Below are positions 1 to 7,511 of a stretch of 64,000 bases of DNA, one piece after another (position 1 is the stretch's first letter; each line of letters starts with the position of its first letter). Made by a program: the position numbers and the translations under genes. Source of the DNA: Acidobacteriota bacterium (lineage in GTDB: Bacteria; Acidobacteriota; Aminicenantia; Aminicenantales; Saccharicenantaceae); contig JBDKSB010000001.1 in assembly GCA_039683095.1 (NCBI GenBank), positions 574,567-638,566 of the forward strand, given 5' to 3'. The notes under the pieces are model-generated. The model was not told the DNA's origin and searched no databases. It was given only the letters and a program-made list of their open reading frames with translations.

Positions 1-316
1 AGATCATGACCCCGATGCCTACGACGTCAAAGGACCCTACGACAATGATGATCCGGGCGCAGGCGCGGTTCGTTTTCGCCTGGCCTAGGAGGAAGAACAG
101 GATGATGTGGGCGACGAGGACCGCGATGCGGATAGCCAGGAATATGCCGAAGAGCGTCTGTGGGGCGTGGACCCAATCGAGGAAGATGAACGAAGCGTAG
201 AGAAGGGCGCTTAGGGTAATGACCAGCCGGCCTCGGCTCTTGAGACCGTACTCCTGATAAAGGCGCTCTTCGAACTCGGGGTCCCGTGCGGCCTTTAGAG
301 TTTCTGCCTTAGTCAT
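1..316 (-). CDS. Partial integral membrane protein (N-terminal part only)
   Basis: An open frame starts at the ATG on 316-314 and runs off the left window edge, giving about 105 residues with no stop. It opens with a charged stretch (MTKAETLKAARDPEFEERLY) and then at least three hydrophobic segments, around residues 32-48, 54-76 and 87-105. The start lies inside the end of the upstream fusion gene (8-base overlap), so the two are translationally coupled. A charged leader followed by a bundle of helices is common in membrane-anchored nucleotide cyclases and sensor proteins, but the output domain is outside the window. A cyclase would fit the PilZ domains of its neighbour; that is only an inference. 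Confidence 0.7.
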   Translation of the reverse strand, partial: MTKAETLKAARDPEFEERLYQEYGLKSRGRLVITLSALLYASFIFLDWVHAPQTLFGIFLAIRIAVLVAHIILFFLLGQAKTNRACARIIIVVGSFDVVGIGVMI

Positions 317-3300
317 GGGTCACTCTCGGTTTGGCTACGACGATATAGCCCTGGGGTGGGTCGCCATAGGTCACGATCCTCCGGACCGTGACCCAGCCGG
401 CTTCATCCAGCAGGGTTTCGAGCTTCTCAGGGTCGAAGAAATCGAATGTGCCCGCCTCTTCGAGCTCGTTGAGTTCCTGAACGTCGTTGAGGAACGAACG
501 CAACGAATCAAGCAGGAGCGATTTCGGCATTTCGGACGGCAGGGATTCGTCGGGCATGGCCTCGATCCGCTCAAGCAACCGGGTAAAGGGCCCCGAGGCA
601 TCTGTGTCTGGCCGCATGCTCGACAAGACGAGCAGGCCGCCCGGCTCGATGATCCGCCTGACTTCGCGGAGCGTCTCTGCCGGGTTGAAGATGTAGGACA
701 GGACAAGGCTCATCAGCACCTTGTTGTAGCCGCCGGACCCGAATGGCAGGCGGCATGTTCCCTCCAGGTTCCCGGGCAGGATAAGCCTACGGTATTCCGG
801 AGCTGCCTGATCCAGGCGACGGACGAAACGAGCGGCAGAATTGAAGTCGGTGATGATCCGGTATTCATAGAGATCGAAGCGGGTCTTTAGCCAGTCGTCA
901 TGATCCCCGGTAATCCTTTCGCCACGAAGGATACGGTGCAGGCGAGGCGAGTAGTCTTCCTGGATCTTCCGGGCACTCTCGAGGGTCAGGTTCTCAACCT
1001 TATCGGCCATTTCCTCGAATGTGCCGATCTCGCCGTCGAGGAAGCGGCGGACGGCCCGATAGCGGCTCATCTCCAGATCGAGGGCGACGAAATTGACGCG
1101 CCCGCGCTGATCTGCAGGGACGCCGAGGGTCCGAAGCTTCTCTTGGGCTTGGGCCATTGCATCCGGGACGAGGTCGGCGATGGTGATCTCGACTGGAATA
1201 CCGCCGTGCCCCTGGACGACATGCTCGAGAAAGTTGCCAGTTCCGCCGCCGAGGTCGAGAAGCCGGTCGCCGGGACGAAGGTCCAGCGCGCGGAGCTGAT
1301 CTCGCATTAGCTGCTGATACTCCTCGGCCATGGCCATGACGCCGAAGCCCAGCAGGTGCCCCTCGCCGACGAGGTAGTGACGCCAATAGCTCTTCTTGTT
1401 CTTGAGGTCCCGAGGCGGCAGCCGGTCCTTCTCGGCCCGGCGCATGATCTCCATGTCTTTCCGGCTCGGCATGAGCGGCTGGATGGTCGAGCCCTCGAGG
1501 AACCGGTGGATGAGCGACGTGACTGTGCCGAACACGCGCAGGGCCTCGCGCGAGGTCCTGGCGTTATGGCCAATGGGTACGGCGATGACCTCACGGGGGA
1601 CATCAACCTGGACGCTCATCACATCGCGGACGAATTCGTGCTTGATCCACTTGTCGTGTTGGCCGTAGATCCAGGTCACAGGCAGACTTACCCGGCCCAT
1701 ATCTTCGCGGGCCTGCTCAAGCGTGCCAACCCCGTTGGCGATAATATCCGACGCATATGGCATGTGGCGGATATGGTTCCCCAGGATAGGATAGACGCCT
1801 AGGTCGATGCCGAGTTGGTATTGTTCGAGGAGGTCCAGGCCACAGTTGATCCGGTTCATCATGTGCCGGAACTCGAGGGCCCCCATGCAGGAAATCCAAT
1901 AGTGAATCCGCCCTCGATATTCGGGGTCCCGGAGAACGACCCGGGCTTCCAAGGCTGCCAGGGAAAACGTGGCCAGGATGACGGGACCGGCCTTGAGCTT
2001 GGGATTAGCGTGTATCCAATTGATCACCGCCCGGATATCATCAGCGCCTTGGCTGGTGCTCGAATTGAGGGTTTCCCATGGTGGCTCGGATGCTTCCGGG
2101 TCCTTGTAACTCTCTCCCTTGCGCCGTATTCCGTCATAGCGGAGGACGGCCAGGGGCTTGCCCATGGCCCGGAAATTCTGGACTAATGTCAGCGCCAACC
2201 CGAACAGGATCTCCTTTGTCTTGCCGAAAGCAGGTGGGACGATGACGACCGGAACGGGCTGGTTATCCAGAGGCAAGGATGTATTCAGCAAGCCGACGAT
2301 CTCTTCGCCGCGAGAATTCTCCATGCGGACAACGTGAGGGGTCGCCAAGTCTATTGCAGAGACATCGGCCGGCAAGACCGGTGCGATCCGGACGACGTCC
2401 GATTCGGAAGTCTCGTCGCTGCGCCGGGCAAAATCCGCGTCGGGGGCGTGGACGGACTGGATGCTCATGCGGCTGATGCCGAACTGGACGCCGTACTTCA
2501 GTCCCGGACCCTCGTCCCGGCCGGCCCGGGCCACGTAGCGGACCTCGCCGGTCTCCTGCCACAGGACCTGGTCGCCGTCGAGGATGGACATGGTTTCGAT
2601 CGGCGTCCCCTTGAGGAGGACCGGCGTGTCCCCGTTGGCGACGAAGCTCACGCCGTTCGGGCTGATGTCAGTGATGACGCCCCGGACCTTGCGGTCATAC
2701 GGGGGCGGCAGGGGGATCTCGACCCGCAGGTCGCCGGCCGGGGTGATCCGCCGCTCGGCCCGCTTCTCCGAGTAGAACATGACCCGGGGGTAGAGACAGA
2801 CCATGGTCTGGCCGTCGGCGGCGATCCGGGCGATCATGGTCTCGAAATTGTAGGTGGCGTAGCCGATCTGGTAGGAGACGAAGAGGAGGTCGGAAGTCTT
2901 GAACTTGACGTCCAGCTTCTCGCCTGCGATCTGGCAGACCGACGGGGCATCGATCTCAGAGAACGAAAGGATCTCCGGAGTTCCAGCCGACCGGGCCGGC
3001 ACCGCGGCCACCTCGACCTTGCGGGCCAGGGCCTCGCGCATGAGCGATTCGATCTTGACCGAATCGGTGAACAGGACCATCTCGTCGGTCTTGAGGAACG
3101 GGTAACGCAGCTTGAGCTCGTCGAGGTCGCGGATGGCGACATAGTCGGCCATGAACTGGAGGATCGATAAGCGGCTGGCGTCGTCGAGAGATTGGAACTC
3201 GACCGCGACCCCGCCCTGGTCGGCGTCCTGGCGGACTATCCGGCTTTCGAGCGTGTACCGGCGCCCATCGGGAAGCGAAATGTGCAGGGGGACGGCCGAG

Positions 3301-3857
3301 CCCTCGGGCGTGGGCGACAGGGTCCGCAGGAACATGCCGTTCTCGCTGAGGTTGACCAGCGTGGCCTCGCCGAGGGCCTCGGTCTCGATGAGGATGTCCT
3401 TCGAGTCGTCCAGGGTCACGCGCATGGATGAGCGCTTCTCGCGCGACCGCTGGGCGATGAGGAAGCTGACCTTGCGCCGGATGACGGCCGGATCGGAAGG
3501 CTTGGCCAGGCAGCAGTCGATGCGGCCGTAGCTGGCCAGGTCGATCGTCGTCCCGTTCGAGGCGTTCTCGGTCAGCAGGATCTTGATGATGGCGTCGGAG
3601 TTCTTGAAGATCTCGTTGAGGAAGCGCAGCAGCTCGGTGCCCTTCATCCGGGGCAGATCCTCGTTGACCACGAGGACGTTGACCTCCGGCAGGGACTTGA
3701 TCAGATGGATGGCCTCGACGCCGCTGGTCGTGGTATGGACCGTGTAGTGGTCGCGCAGGGTGCGCTGGAGCTTCTCGAGATAGGCGAGGTCGTCATCTAC
3801 GACAAGAACGACGGGCAGGCCGCCCGCCGGCGTCTTTTCCGTGTGTTCATGGGCCAT
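309..3857 (-). CDS. Pseudo-receiver / PilZ / PilZ / alpha-beta hydrolase / SAM methyltransferase fusion
   Basis: This 1182-residue protein joins signalling and enzyme domains. Residues 14-137 form a receiver domain that keeps the acidic DDD (21-23), Thr96 and Lys119, but the phospho-acceptor is Asn65 in VVNEDLP, so classical phosphorylation is unlikely. Residues 140-235 are a PilZ domain with RSSMR (142-146) and NLSENG (169-174). Residues 260-360 look like a YcgR-type N-terminal domain, and 366-485 are a second PilZ with RAERR (366-370) and DISPNG (397-402). Both carry the full c-di-GMP-binding signature. An alpha/beta hydrolase of the thioesterase/LuxD kind follows (about 520-800; likely Ser in ATFSLAA, acid in YGQHDKW, His in IGHNAR). 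A class I methyltransferase (about 850-1180) has motif I LLDLGGGTGNF. Substrates are unknown; acyl or lipid modification under c-di-GMP control is an inference. Confidence 0.85.
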   Translation of the reverse strand: MAHEHTEKTPAGGLPVVLVVDDDLAYLEKLQRTLRDHYTVHTTTSGVEAIHLIKSLPEVNVLVVNEDLPRMKGTELLRFLNEIFKNSDAIIKILLTENASNGTTIDLASYGRIDCCLAKPSDPAVIRRKVSFLIAQRSREKRSSMRVTLDDSKDILIETEALGEATLVNLSENGMFLRTLSPTPEGSAVPLHISLPDGRRYTLESRIVRQDADQGGVAVEFQSLDDASRLSILQFMADYVAIRDLDELKLRYPFLKTDEMVLFTDSVKIESLMREALARKVEVAAVPARSAGTPEILSFSEIDAPSVCQIAGEKLDVKFKTSDLLFVSYQIGYATYNFETMIARIAADGQTMVCLYPRVMFYSEKRAERRITPAGDLRVEIPLPPPYDRKVRGVITDISPNGVSFVANGDTPVLLKGTPIETMSILDGDQVLWQETGEVRYVARAGRDEGPGLKYGVQFGISRMSIQSVHAPDADFARRSDETSESDVVRIAPVLPADVSAIDLATPHVVRMENSRGEEIVGLLNTSLPLDNQPVPVVIVPPAFGKTKEILFGLALTLVQNFRAMGKPLAVLRYDGIRRKGESYKDPEASEPPWETLNSSTSQGADDIRAVINWIHANPKLKAGPVILATFSLAALEARVVLRDPEYRGRIHYWISCMGALEFRHMMNRINCGLDLLEQYQLGIDLGVYPILGNHIRHMPYASDIIANGVGTLEQAREDMGRVSLPVTWIYGQHDKWIKHEFVRDVMSVQVDVPREVIAVPIGHNARTSREALRVFGTVTSLIHRFLEGSTIQPLMPSRKDMEIMRRAEKDRLPPRDLKNKKSYWRHYLVGEGHLLGFGVMAMAEEYQQLMRDQLRALDLRPGDRLLDLGGGTGNFLEHVVQGHGGIPVEITIADLVPDAMAQAQEKLRTLGVPADQRGRVNFVALDLEMSRYRAVRRFLDGEIGTFEEMADKVENLTLESARKIQEDYSPRLHRILRGERITGDHDDWLKTRFDLYEYRIITDFNSAARFVRRLDQAAPEYRRLILPGNLEGTCRLPFGSGGYNKVLMSLVLSYIFNPAETLREVRRIIEPGGLLVLSSMRPDTDASGPFTRLLERIEAMPDESLPSEMPKSLLLDSLRSFLNDVQELNELEEAGTFDFFDPEKLETLLDEAGWVTVRRIVTYGDPPQGYIVVAKPRVTHD

Positions 3858-3985
3858 TTAGGGGCCAGCCTCTCTATATCCAATGATGATATTTAGTCGG
3901 CCGAGCCGCTTCGCCGGGCGGCAAGCCCGGACGGGGCACAATGCAGGACCCCAAAAGTAGTTGCTGGCCATTGTAATCCACACTA

Positions 3986-4015
3986 AATCTAGTATATAAG
4001 CGGCGAGACTGTCAA
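3986..4015 (-). promoter_or_regulatory. Sigma-70-like promoter for the PilZ fusion gene
   Basis: Read on the minus strand, TTGACA (4015-4010) is followed after 18 bp by TAGATT (3991-3986). It lies about 130 bp before the ATG of the fusion gene in an otherwise gene-free, relatively AT-rich stretch. Confidence 0.5.
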
Positions 4016-4053
4016 GAATTTCTTGGCCGGACAGGCGGCCGGGCCGGCGGATC

Positions 4054-4968
4054 CTAGCGGTTGAAGCTCTGGCCGATGAACCTCAGCCCGTCGACGATGC
4101 CGGTCCGCCAGTACGTCCAGGTGTGGCCGCCGTCGCGGACCCGGAACTCGTGGGTGATCCTACGGTCAGTCAGGAGCAGATGCAGGGCGCAATTGCCCCT
4201 GATCAGGAAATCGTCGTCGCCGCAGTCGATGTAATAGCGCACCTTCTTCAGCGAGTCCTCTGGCAGCGATCCGGCCAGGGCGAGAGGGCTGACCTCCCGG
4301 AAATGGGGGCTCAGGCGGTCGCGGCCCGCCTTCCCCGCCGCTCCGAACAGGGGGCCGAGGAGGCCGTCCCAGTCCTTCTGCTTCATGCCGGCGATGTCGT
4401 CATCGGACCAGACCGCCGCGCTGAAGGCCGCCCCGGCGGCGAAGAGATCGGGATGGCGGAACGAGTAAACCAGCGTGCCCCAGCCGCCCATCGACAACCC
4501 GGCGACGCCGCGGAACTCGCGGTCCGGCCGGGTGCGGTACGTCCGGTCGATGTACGGGATGAGCTCCCGGACGAACATGTCCTCATAGCGGACCTTGCCC
4601 GCCGCGTCGTTGATATAGAACGTGACGCCGCCATCGGGCATGACGATGATCATCGGCGGGATCTCCCGGTCGGCGATGGCTCGGTCGGCGGCCAGCTGGA
4701 TCTCACCGAACTGGATCCAGCCGGATTCGTCGTCCGTGTAGCCGTGCAGGAGATAGACGACGGGGAATCGCCGGGTCGACGCTTCGTAACCCGGCGGCAG
4801 ATAGACGGCGTAGGCGACGTCGCGGCCGAGGATGGCGCTCGGGAGCTTGAGTCCCTCGAGGACCTGCCCGGACGGGGCGTCGGCGGCGAGCGCGGGCCGG
4901 GGCGCAAGGGCCAGCGCGGTCAGGGCGCCGGCCAAGAGGAGAACGCCCGAAATCTGGCGAGGCTTCAT
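4054..4968 (-). CDS. Exported esterase of the esterase D / feruloyl esterase family
   Basis: This 304-residue alpha/beta hydrolase matches the putative esterase family that includes esterase D, feruloyl esterases and enterochelin esterases. An N-terminal signal peptide (hydrophobic residues 8-27, cleavage near APRPALAADA) sends it out of the cytoplasm. The nucleophile elbow is GLSMGGWG, and the catalytic His is probably in DGGHTWTYW near the C-terminus. VVYLLHGYTDDESGW is the typical oxyanion-side motif. It stands alone with its own promoter. Cleavage of carbohydrate acyl or feruloyl esters would suit the polymer-degrading neighbours, but the sequence does not fix the substrate. Confidence 0.88.
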   Translation of the reverse strand: MKPRQISGVLLLAGALTALALAPRPALAADAPSGQVLEGLKLPSAILGRDVAYAVYLPPGYEASTRRFPVVYLLHGYTDDESGWIQFGEIQLAADRAIADREIPPMIIVMPDGGVTFYINDAAGKVRYEDMFVRELIPYIDRTYRTRPDREFRGVAGLSMGGWGTLVYSFRHPDLFAAGAAFSAAVWSDDDIAGMKQKDWDGLLGPLFGAAGKAGRDRLSPHFREVSPLALAGSLPEDSLKKVRYYIDCGDDDFLIRGNCALHLLLTDRRITHEFRVRDGGHTWTYWRTGIVDGLRFIGQSFNR

Positions 4969-4998
4969 GAAGGTCTCCTTTCGCGCCGGTTCCAGGGA

Positions 4999-5028
4999 AT
5001 CTTAAGGGGAGAGGGGGCCCGGGGTCAA
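4999..5028 (-). promoter_or_regulatory. Sigma-70-like promoter for the esterase gene
   Basis: On the minus strand TTGACC (5028-5023) and TAAGAT (5004-4999) are 18 bp apart, about 30 bp before the esterase ATG at 4968. The -35 box overlaps the last codons of the upstream methyltransferase gene. Confidence 0.45.
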
Positions 5029-5678
5029 GCCGGGGCCTTCTTCCTGAAGCTCAGGGACATCCCGCCGCTCGCGGCCCCGTCGATGGTCGTGTCCATGAAA
5101 TCGAGGCCGCGGACCTTCTCCAGGAAATCGCGGATGCCCTTCATGTAGCCCAGGCTCGAAACGTTGTGGACGGCGAAGCAGCCGCCCGGGGCCAGCTTGG
5201 GGAGCAGAACCTCGAAATAGTTGAGGGTCCAGTTCTTGTCGGCGTCGATGAAGATGAGATCGAACGGCCCGTCGAGCCCCGCGACGATCCGGCGGGCGTC
5301 GCCCAGGCGGGCGTCGATGAGGCCGTCGAGCCCGGCGGCCTTGAAGTTCCGGACCGCGGCCAGGTGGCGGAACTCCTCGATCTCGACGGTGATGAGCGAG
5401 CCGCCGGTCTTGCTCAGCGCCCAGGCCTGCCAGATGCCCGAGTGGCCCGTGGAGGTGCCGATCTCGAGGGCCCGGGTGTAGCGCTTCTTGAGGATGAGGT
5501 CGTAGAGCAGCCTGCCGTCGGTCTCCGTGACGTTCTCCTCGCGCCACTGGTCCTTCTGGGAGTCGAGAAAGCGGCGGACGCGGTCGTCGAGCGACTGGCC
5601 GGGGCCGGAGGATCGAGCGGCAGCGAGCAACGAAAGGGCGAAACCGATCAGGAGCAGGGGTCCGACAGCTTTTCTCAT
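5025..5678 (-). CDS. Exported O-methyltransferase (class I, CCoAOMT-like)
   Basis: The 217-residue product starts with MRKAVGPLLLIGF and a hydrophobic stretch to about residue 20 that looks like a signal peptide or anchor. The rest is a class I SAM-dependent O-methyltransferase: motif I ALEIGTSTGHSGI, the acidic VEIEE strand end, and IFIDADKNW, the metal/catalytic Asp region of the caffeoyl-CoA/catechol O-methyltransferase group. I chose the ATG at 5678 because a strong promoter lies just upstream; a longer frame to 5834 would run through that promoter. An intact SAM enzyme behind an export signal is odd because SAM is cytoplasmic. It may remain anchored with its domain inside. Confidence 0.82.
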   Translation of the reverse strand: MRKAVGPLLLIGFALSLLAAARSSGPGQSLDDRVRRFLDSQKDQWREENVTETDGRLLYDLILKKRYTRALEIGTSTGHSGIWQAWALSKTGGSLITVEIEEFRHLAAVRNFKAAGLDGLIDARLGDARRIVAGLDGPFDLIFIDADKNWTLNYFEVLLPKLAPGGCFAVHNVSSLGYMKGIRDFLEKVRGLDFMDTTIDGAASGGMSLSFRKKAPA

Positions 5679-5696
5679 CGTGGGCCGCCCGCAAGC

Positions 5697-5725
5697 ATCA
5701 TAGGGGAGGGCCGGAGGGTTGTCAA
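5697..5725 (-). promoter_or_regulatory. Strong sigma-70-like promoter for the exported O-methyltransferase
   Basis: On the minus strand TTGACA (5725-5720), a 17-bp spacer and TATGAT (5702-5697) form one of the best promoter matches in the window. It ends 19 bp before the ATG at 5678, which supports that start. Confidence 0.65.
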
Positions 5726-5728
5726 ACG

Positions 5729-5757
5729 GGGGGCACGGGCCCGTCGCCCGTGCCCCC
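5729..5757 (-). terminator. Terminator-like hairpin after the selenoprotein gene
   Basis: A perfect 12-bp inverted repeat (GGGGGCACGGGC / GCCCGTGCCCCC) with a CCGTC loop sits 7 bases beyond the stop codon of the selenoprotein gene and directly before the next promoter. There is no clear T run, but the stem is long and very GC-rich. Confidence 0.6.
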
Positions 5758-5763
5758 TTGACG

Positions 5764-7317
5764 CTATTTCTTGGCCATGGCTTCCTGGATCTGCTTGACG
5801 AGGTTCTCGTATTGCTGGATCGGGAAGCCCTCATATTTAGCGGCCATCGGCTTGACCAGCTCGACGGCCTTCTCCGCGGCCTTGAGGGCCTCGGGGTAAT
5901 CCTTCAGCTTGAACAGGACCTGGGCCAGGACGAAGTTGTTGTAATAATCGGAGGTCAGCTCGACCGACCGCTTGGCCGCGGCCAGGGCGCTGTCCAGGTT
6001 CGTCCCCTGGCGGTTCCAGAAGCCGGCATAGCTCGCCAGGGCCCCCTGATCGTCCCAGTTCTTCTTGGCGATCTCCGGGCCGTAGACGGCCAGGGCCTTG
6101 TCTCCCTTCTTGAGCTTGCCGAAGATGCCGGCCACCTGGGACAGGAAGTAGGCCGGGGCCTCCTTCATGGCGCCGATGCCGGCCGCCGCGATATCAGCCG
6201 CCTCCTCAGCGCTGTCGAGGTTCCGGCCCTGGTCGATCCAGAAGCTGGCATAGCCGGTCAAGGCGGAGATCACGCTCGTGACGTAGCTCGAGGCGAAATC
6301 CTGGCCGTATTCCTCGTCGGCCTTGGCCGCATCCTCCTTGAGCGCGTAGAGCTGGGCCAGGTTCTGCTGGTAGTCCGGGTTGGGGGGATAGCCGGCCATC
6401 TCCTGGAGCTTGAGGGCCAGCCCGATGCCCTTGTCGAGCGGGTCCTTGTCCTTGATGATGCGCTCGACATAGCCGTTGAGCGCGGACTTGTTGTCCGGGT
6501 ACTTGGCCGTGTACTCGTCGAAGAACTTGTCCGCATCTTCCTTGACGGCCACTTGGCCATAGTAATAACCGAGGTAAGCATATGCGTTCTTGACGAACGG
6601 GCTGTTCGGGCGCTTCCCGATGAAGGCCCGGAGGGGCGCCGGGTCGGGCTTGCGGCCGAAGGCGGCCGCCTGGCCGAGCGCGAATTCGGCGGCCTCGACG
6701 TAGGGCACCGTGGCCTTGAGATTCTCGTCATAGAAGGAGGCCGTCCGGCCGTCGATGTCCATGGTCAGGATCTTCTTGTAGAGATCCTGGGACCGGGCCG
6801 TCAGCGCGTCGGAATAACGCTCGCTGCATTTCTCGGCCAGCTTGTAGGCGACTTCGATGTTGGCCGGGTCCTTGGCGTAGAGCGCGTTCAGGGAGGCGTA
6901 GGTGTCGATGCCGGCCAGCGACTTCTTGACCCGTTCGAGGCGCTTGTCGGCGGGCGGGCCGTAGCCGACGATCCAGTCGACCTCCTGGCCGTTCTTGTCG
7001 ACGAAGAGCTCCGTCGGGGTGGCGTTGATCTTGAACCGCTCGTAGATCGCGTCCCCGATCTTGTCGCCCCGGGTGGCCCGGTAGAGGATGACGTTCTTGT
7101 TGAGGAAATCGGCGTACTTGGGATTGTTGTAGAACTGCTGAACCAGCAGTCTGCAGCTCCCTCAGCCACCCGAGTAGAAATCGAGCAGGATGAGCTTGTT
7201 CTCTTTCTTGGCCTTGGCCAGCGCCTCGTCGAAAGGTCCGGAGAGGACCGTCGCCGTCTGGGCGGCGGCGAACGCGGCGACGAGGAGGAGGCTGGCGAAC
7301 GCGGCAACCTTCTTCAT
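5764..7317 (-). CDS. Selenoprotein: exported thioredoxin-like domain (UGSC) with C-terminal TPR-like region
   Basis: One frame from the ATG at 7317 to the stop at 5764 codes 517 residues if the single in-frame UGA (7164-7162, codon 52) is read as selenocysteine. Residues 1-19 are a signal peptide. Then comes a thioredoxin fold: KLILLDFYSGG, the redox motif U52-G-S-C55 where relatives have CxxC, and the cis-Pro strand NATPTELFVDKNG. From about residue 150 on the protein is helical with tetratricopeptide-like repeats. The frame is uninterrupted on both sides of the UGA and both halves are needed to complete the fold. A SECIS-like hairpin follows the UGA. The start is set by AGGAGG 6 bases before the ATG. 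A conventional caller would report a 51-residue stub plus a headless protein from 6762. The likely role is extracytoplasmic thiol-disulfide or peroxide chemistry. Confidence 0.86.
7134..7150 (-). promoter_or_regulatory. Bacterial SECIS-like hairpin downstream of the selenocysteine UGA
   Basis: On the minus strand ACTGCTG-GTT-CAGCAGT forms a perfect 7-bp stem (8 with a G-U pair) with a GUU loop. The first loop base is 19 nt after the UGA. The E. coli fdhF SECIS also puts its GGU loop 19 nt after the UGA, and published bacterial SECIS models ask for a G at the start of a small apical loop. The stem lies in coding sequence (RLLVQQF). Confidence 0.7.
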
Positions 7318-7351
7318 GTCGACCTCCTGCGGATTCGGTCTCGCGTGACGA

Positions 7352-7380
7352 AGAATACAGGATGCGGCGGACACGGTCAA
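7352..7380 (-). promoter_or_regulatory. Sigma-70-like promoter for the selenoprotein gene
   Basis: On the minus strand TTGACC (7380-7375), 17 bp and TATTCT (7357-7352) precede the ATG at 7317, leaving a leader of about 28 bases that contains AGGAGG. Confidence 0.55.
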
Positions 7381-7511
7381 GACCTTTTCGGTCCCGGTCC
7401 TGCCGGGCCCTCGAGGGAGCGGCAGGCCAAAAAGGCGCCGGGCGCCCGGGCCGCGTTGCAACGGCCGGCCGCGCATGCTAACATCATTCCGAGTCCGCCA
7501 AGGAGCGAGCG

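Noticed and set aside
7162-7476. A 104-codon minus-strand gene ending at the UGA
   Set aside because: This is only the start of the selenoprotein plus an upstream extension; the frame continues the same fold after the UGA.
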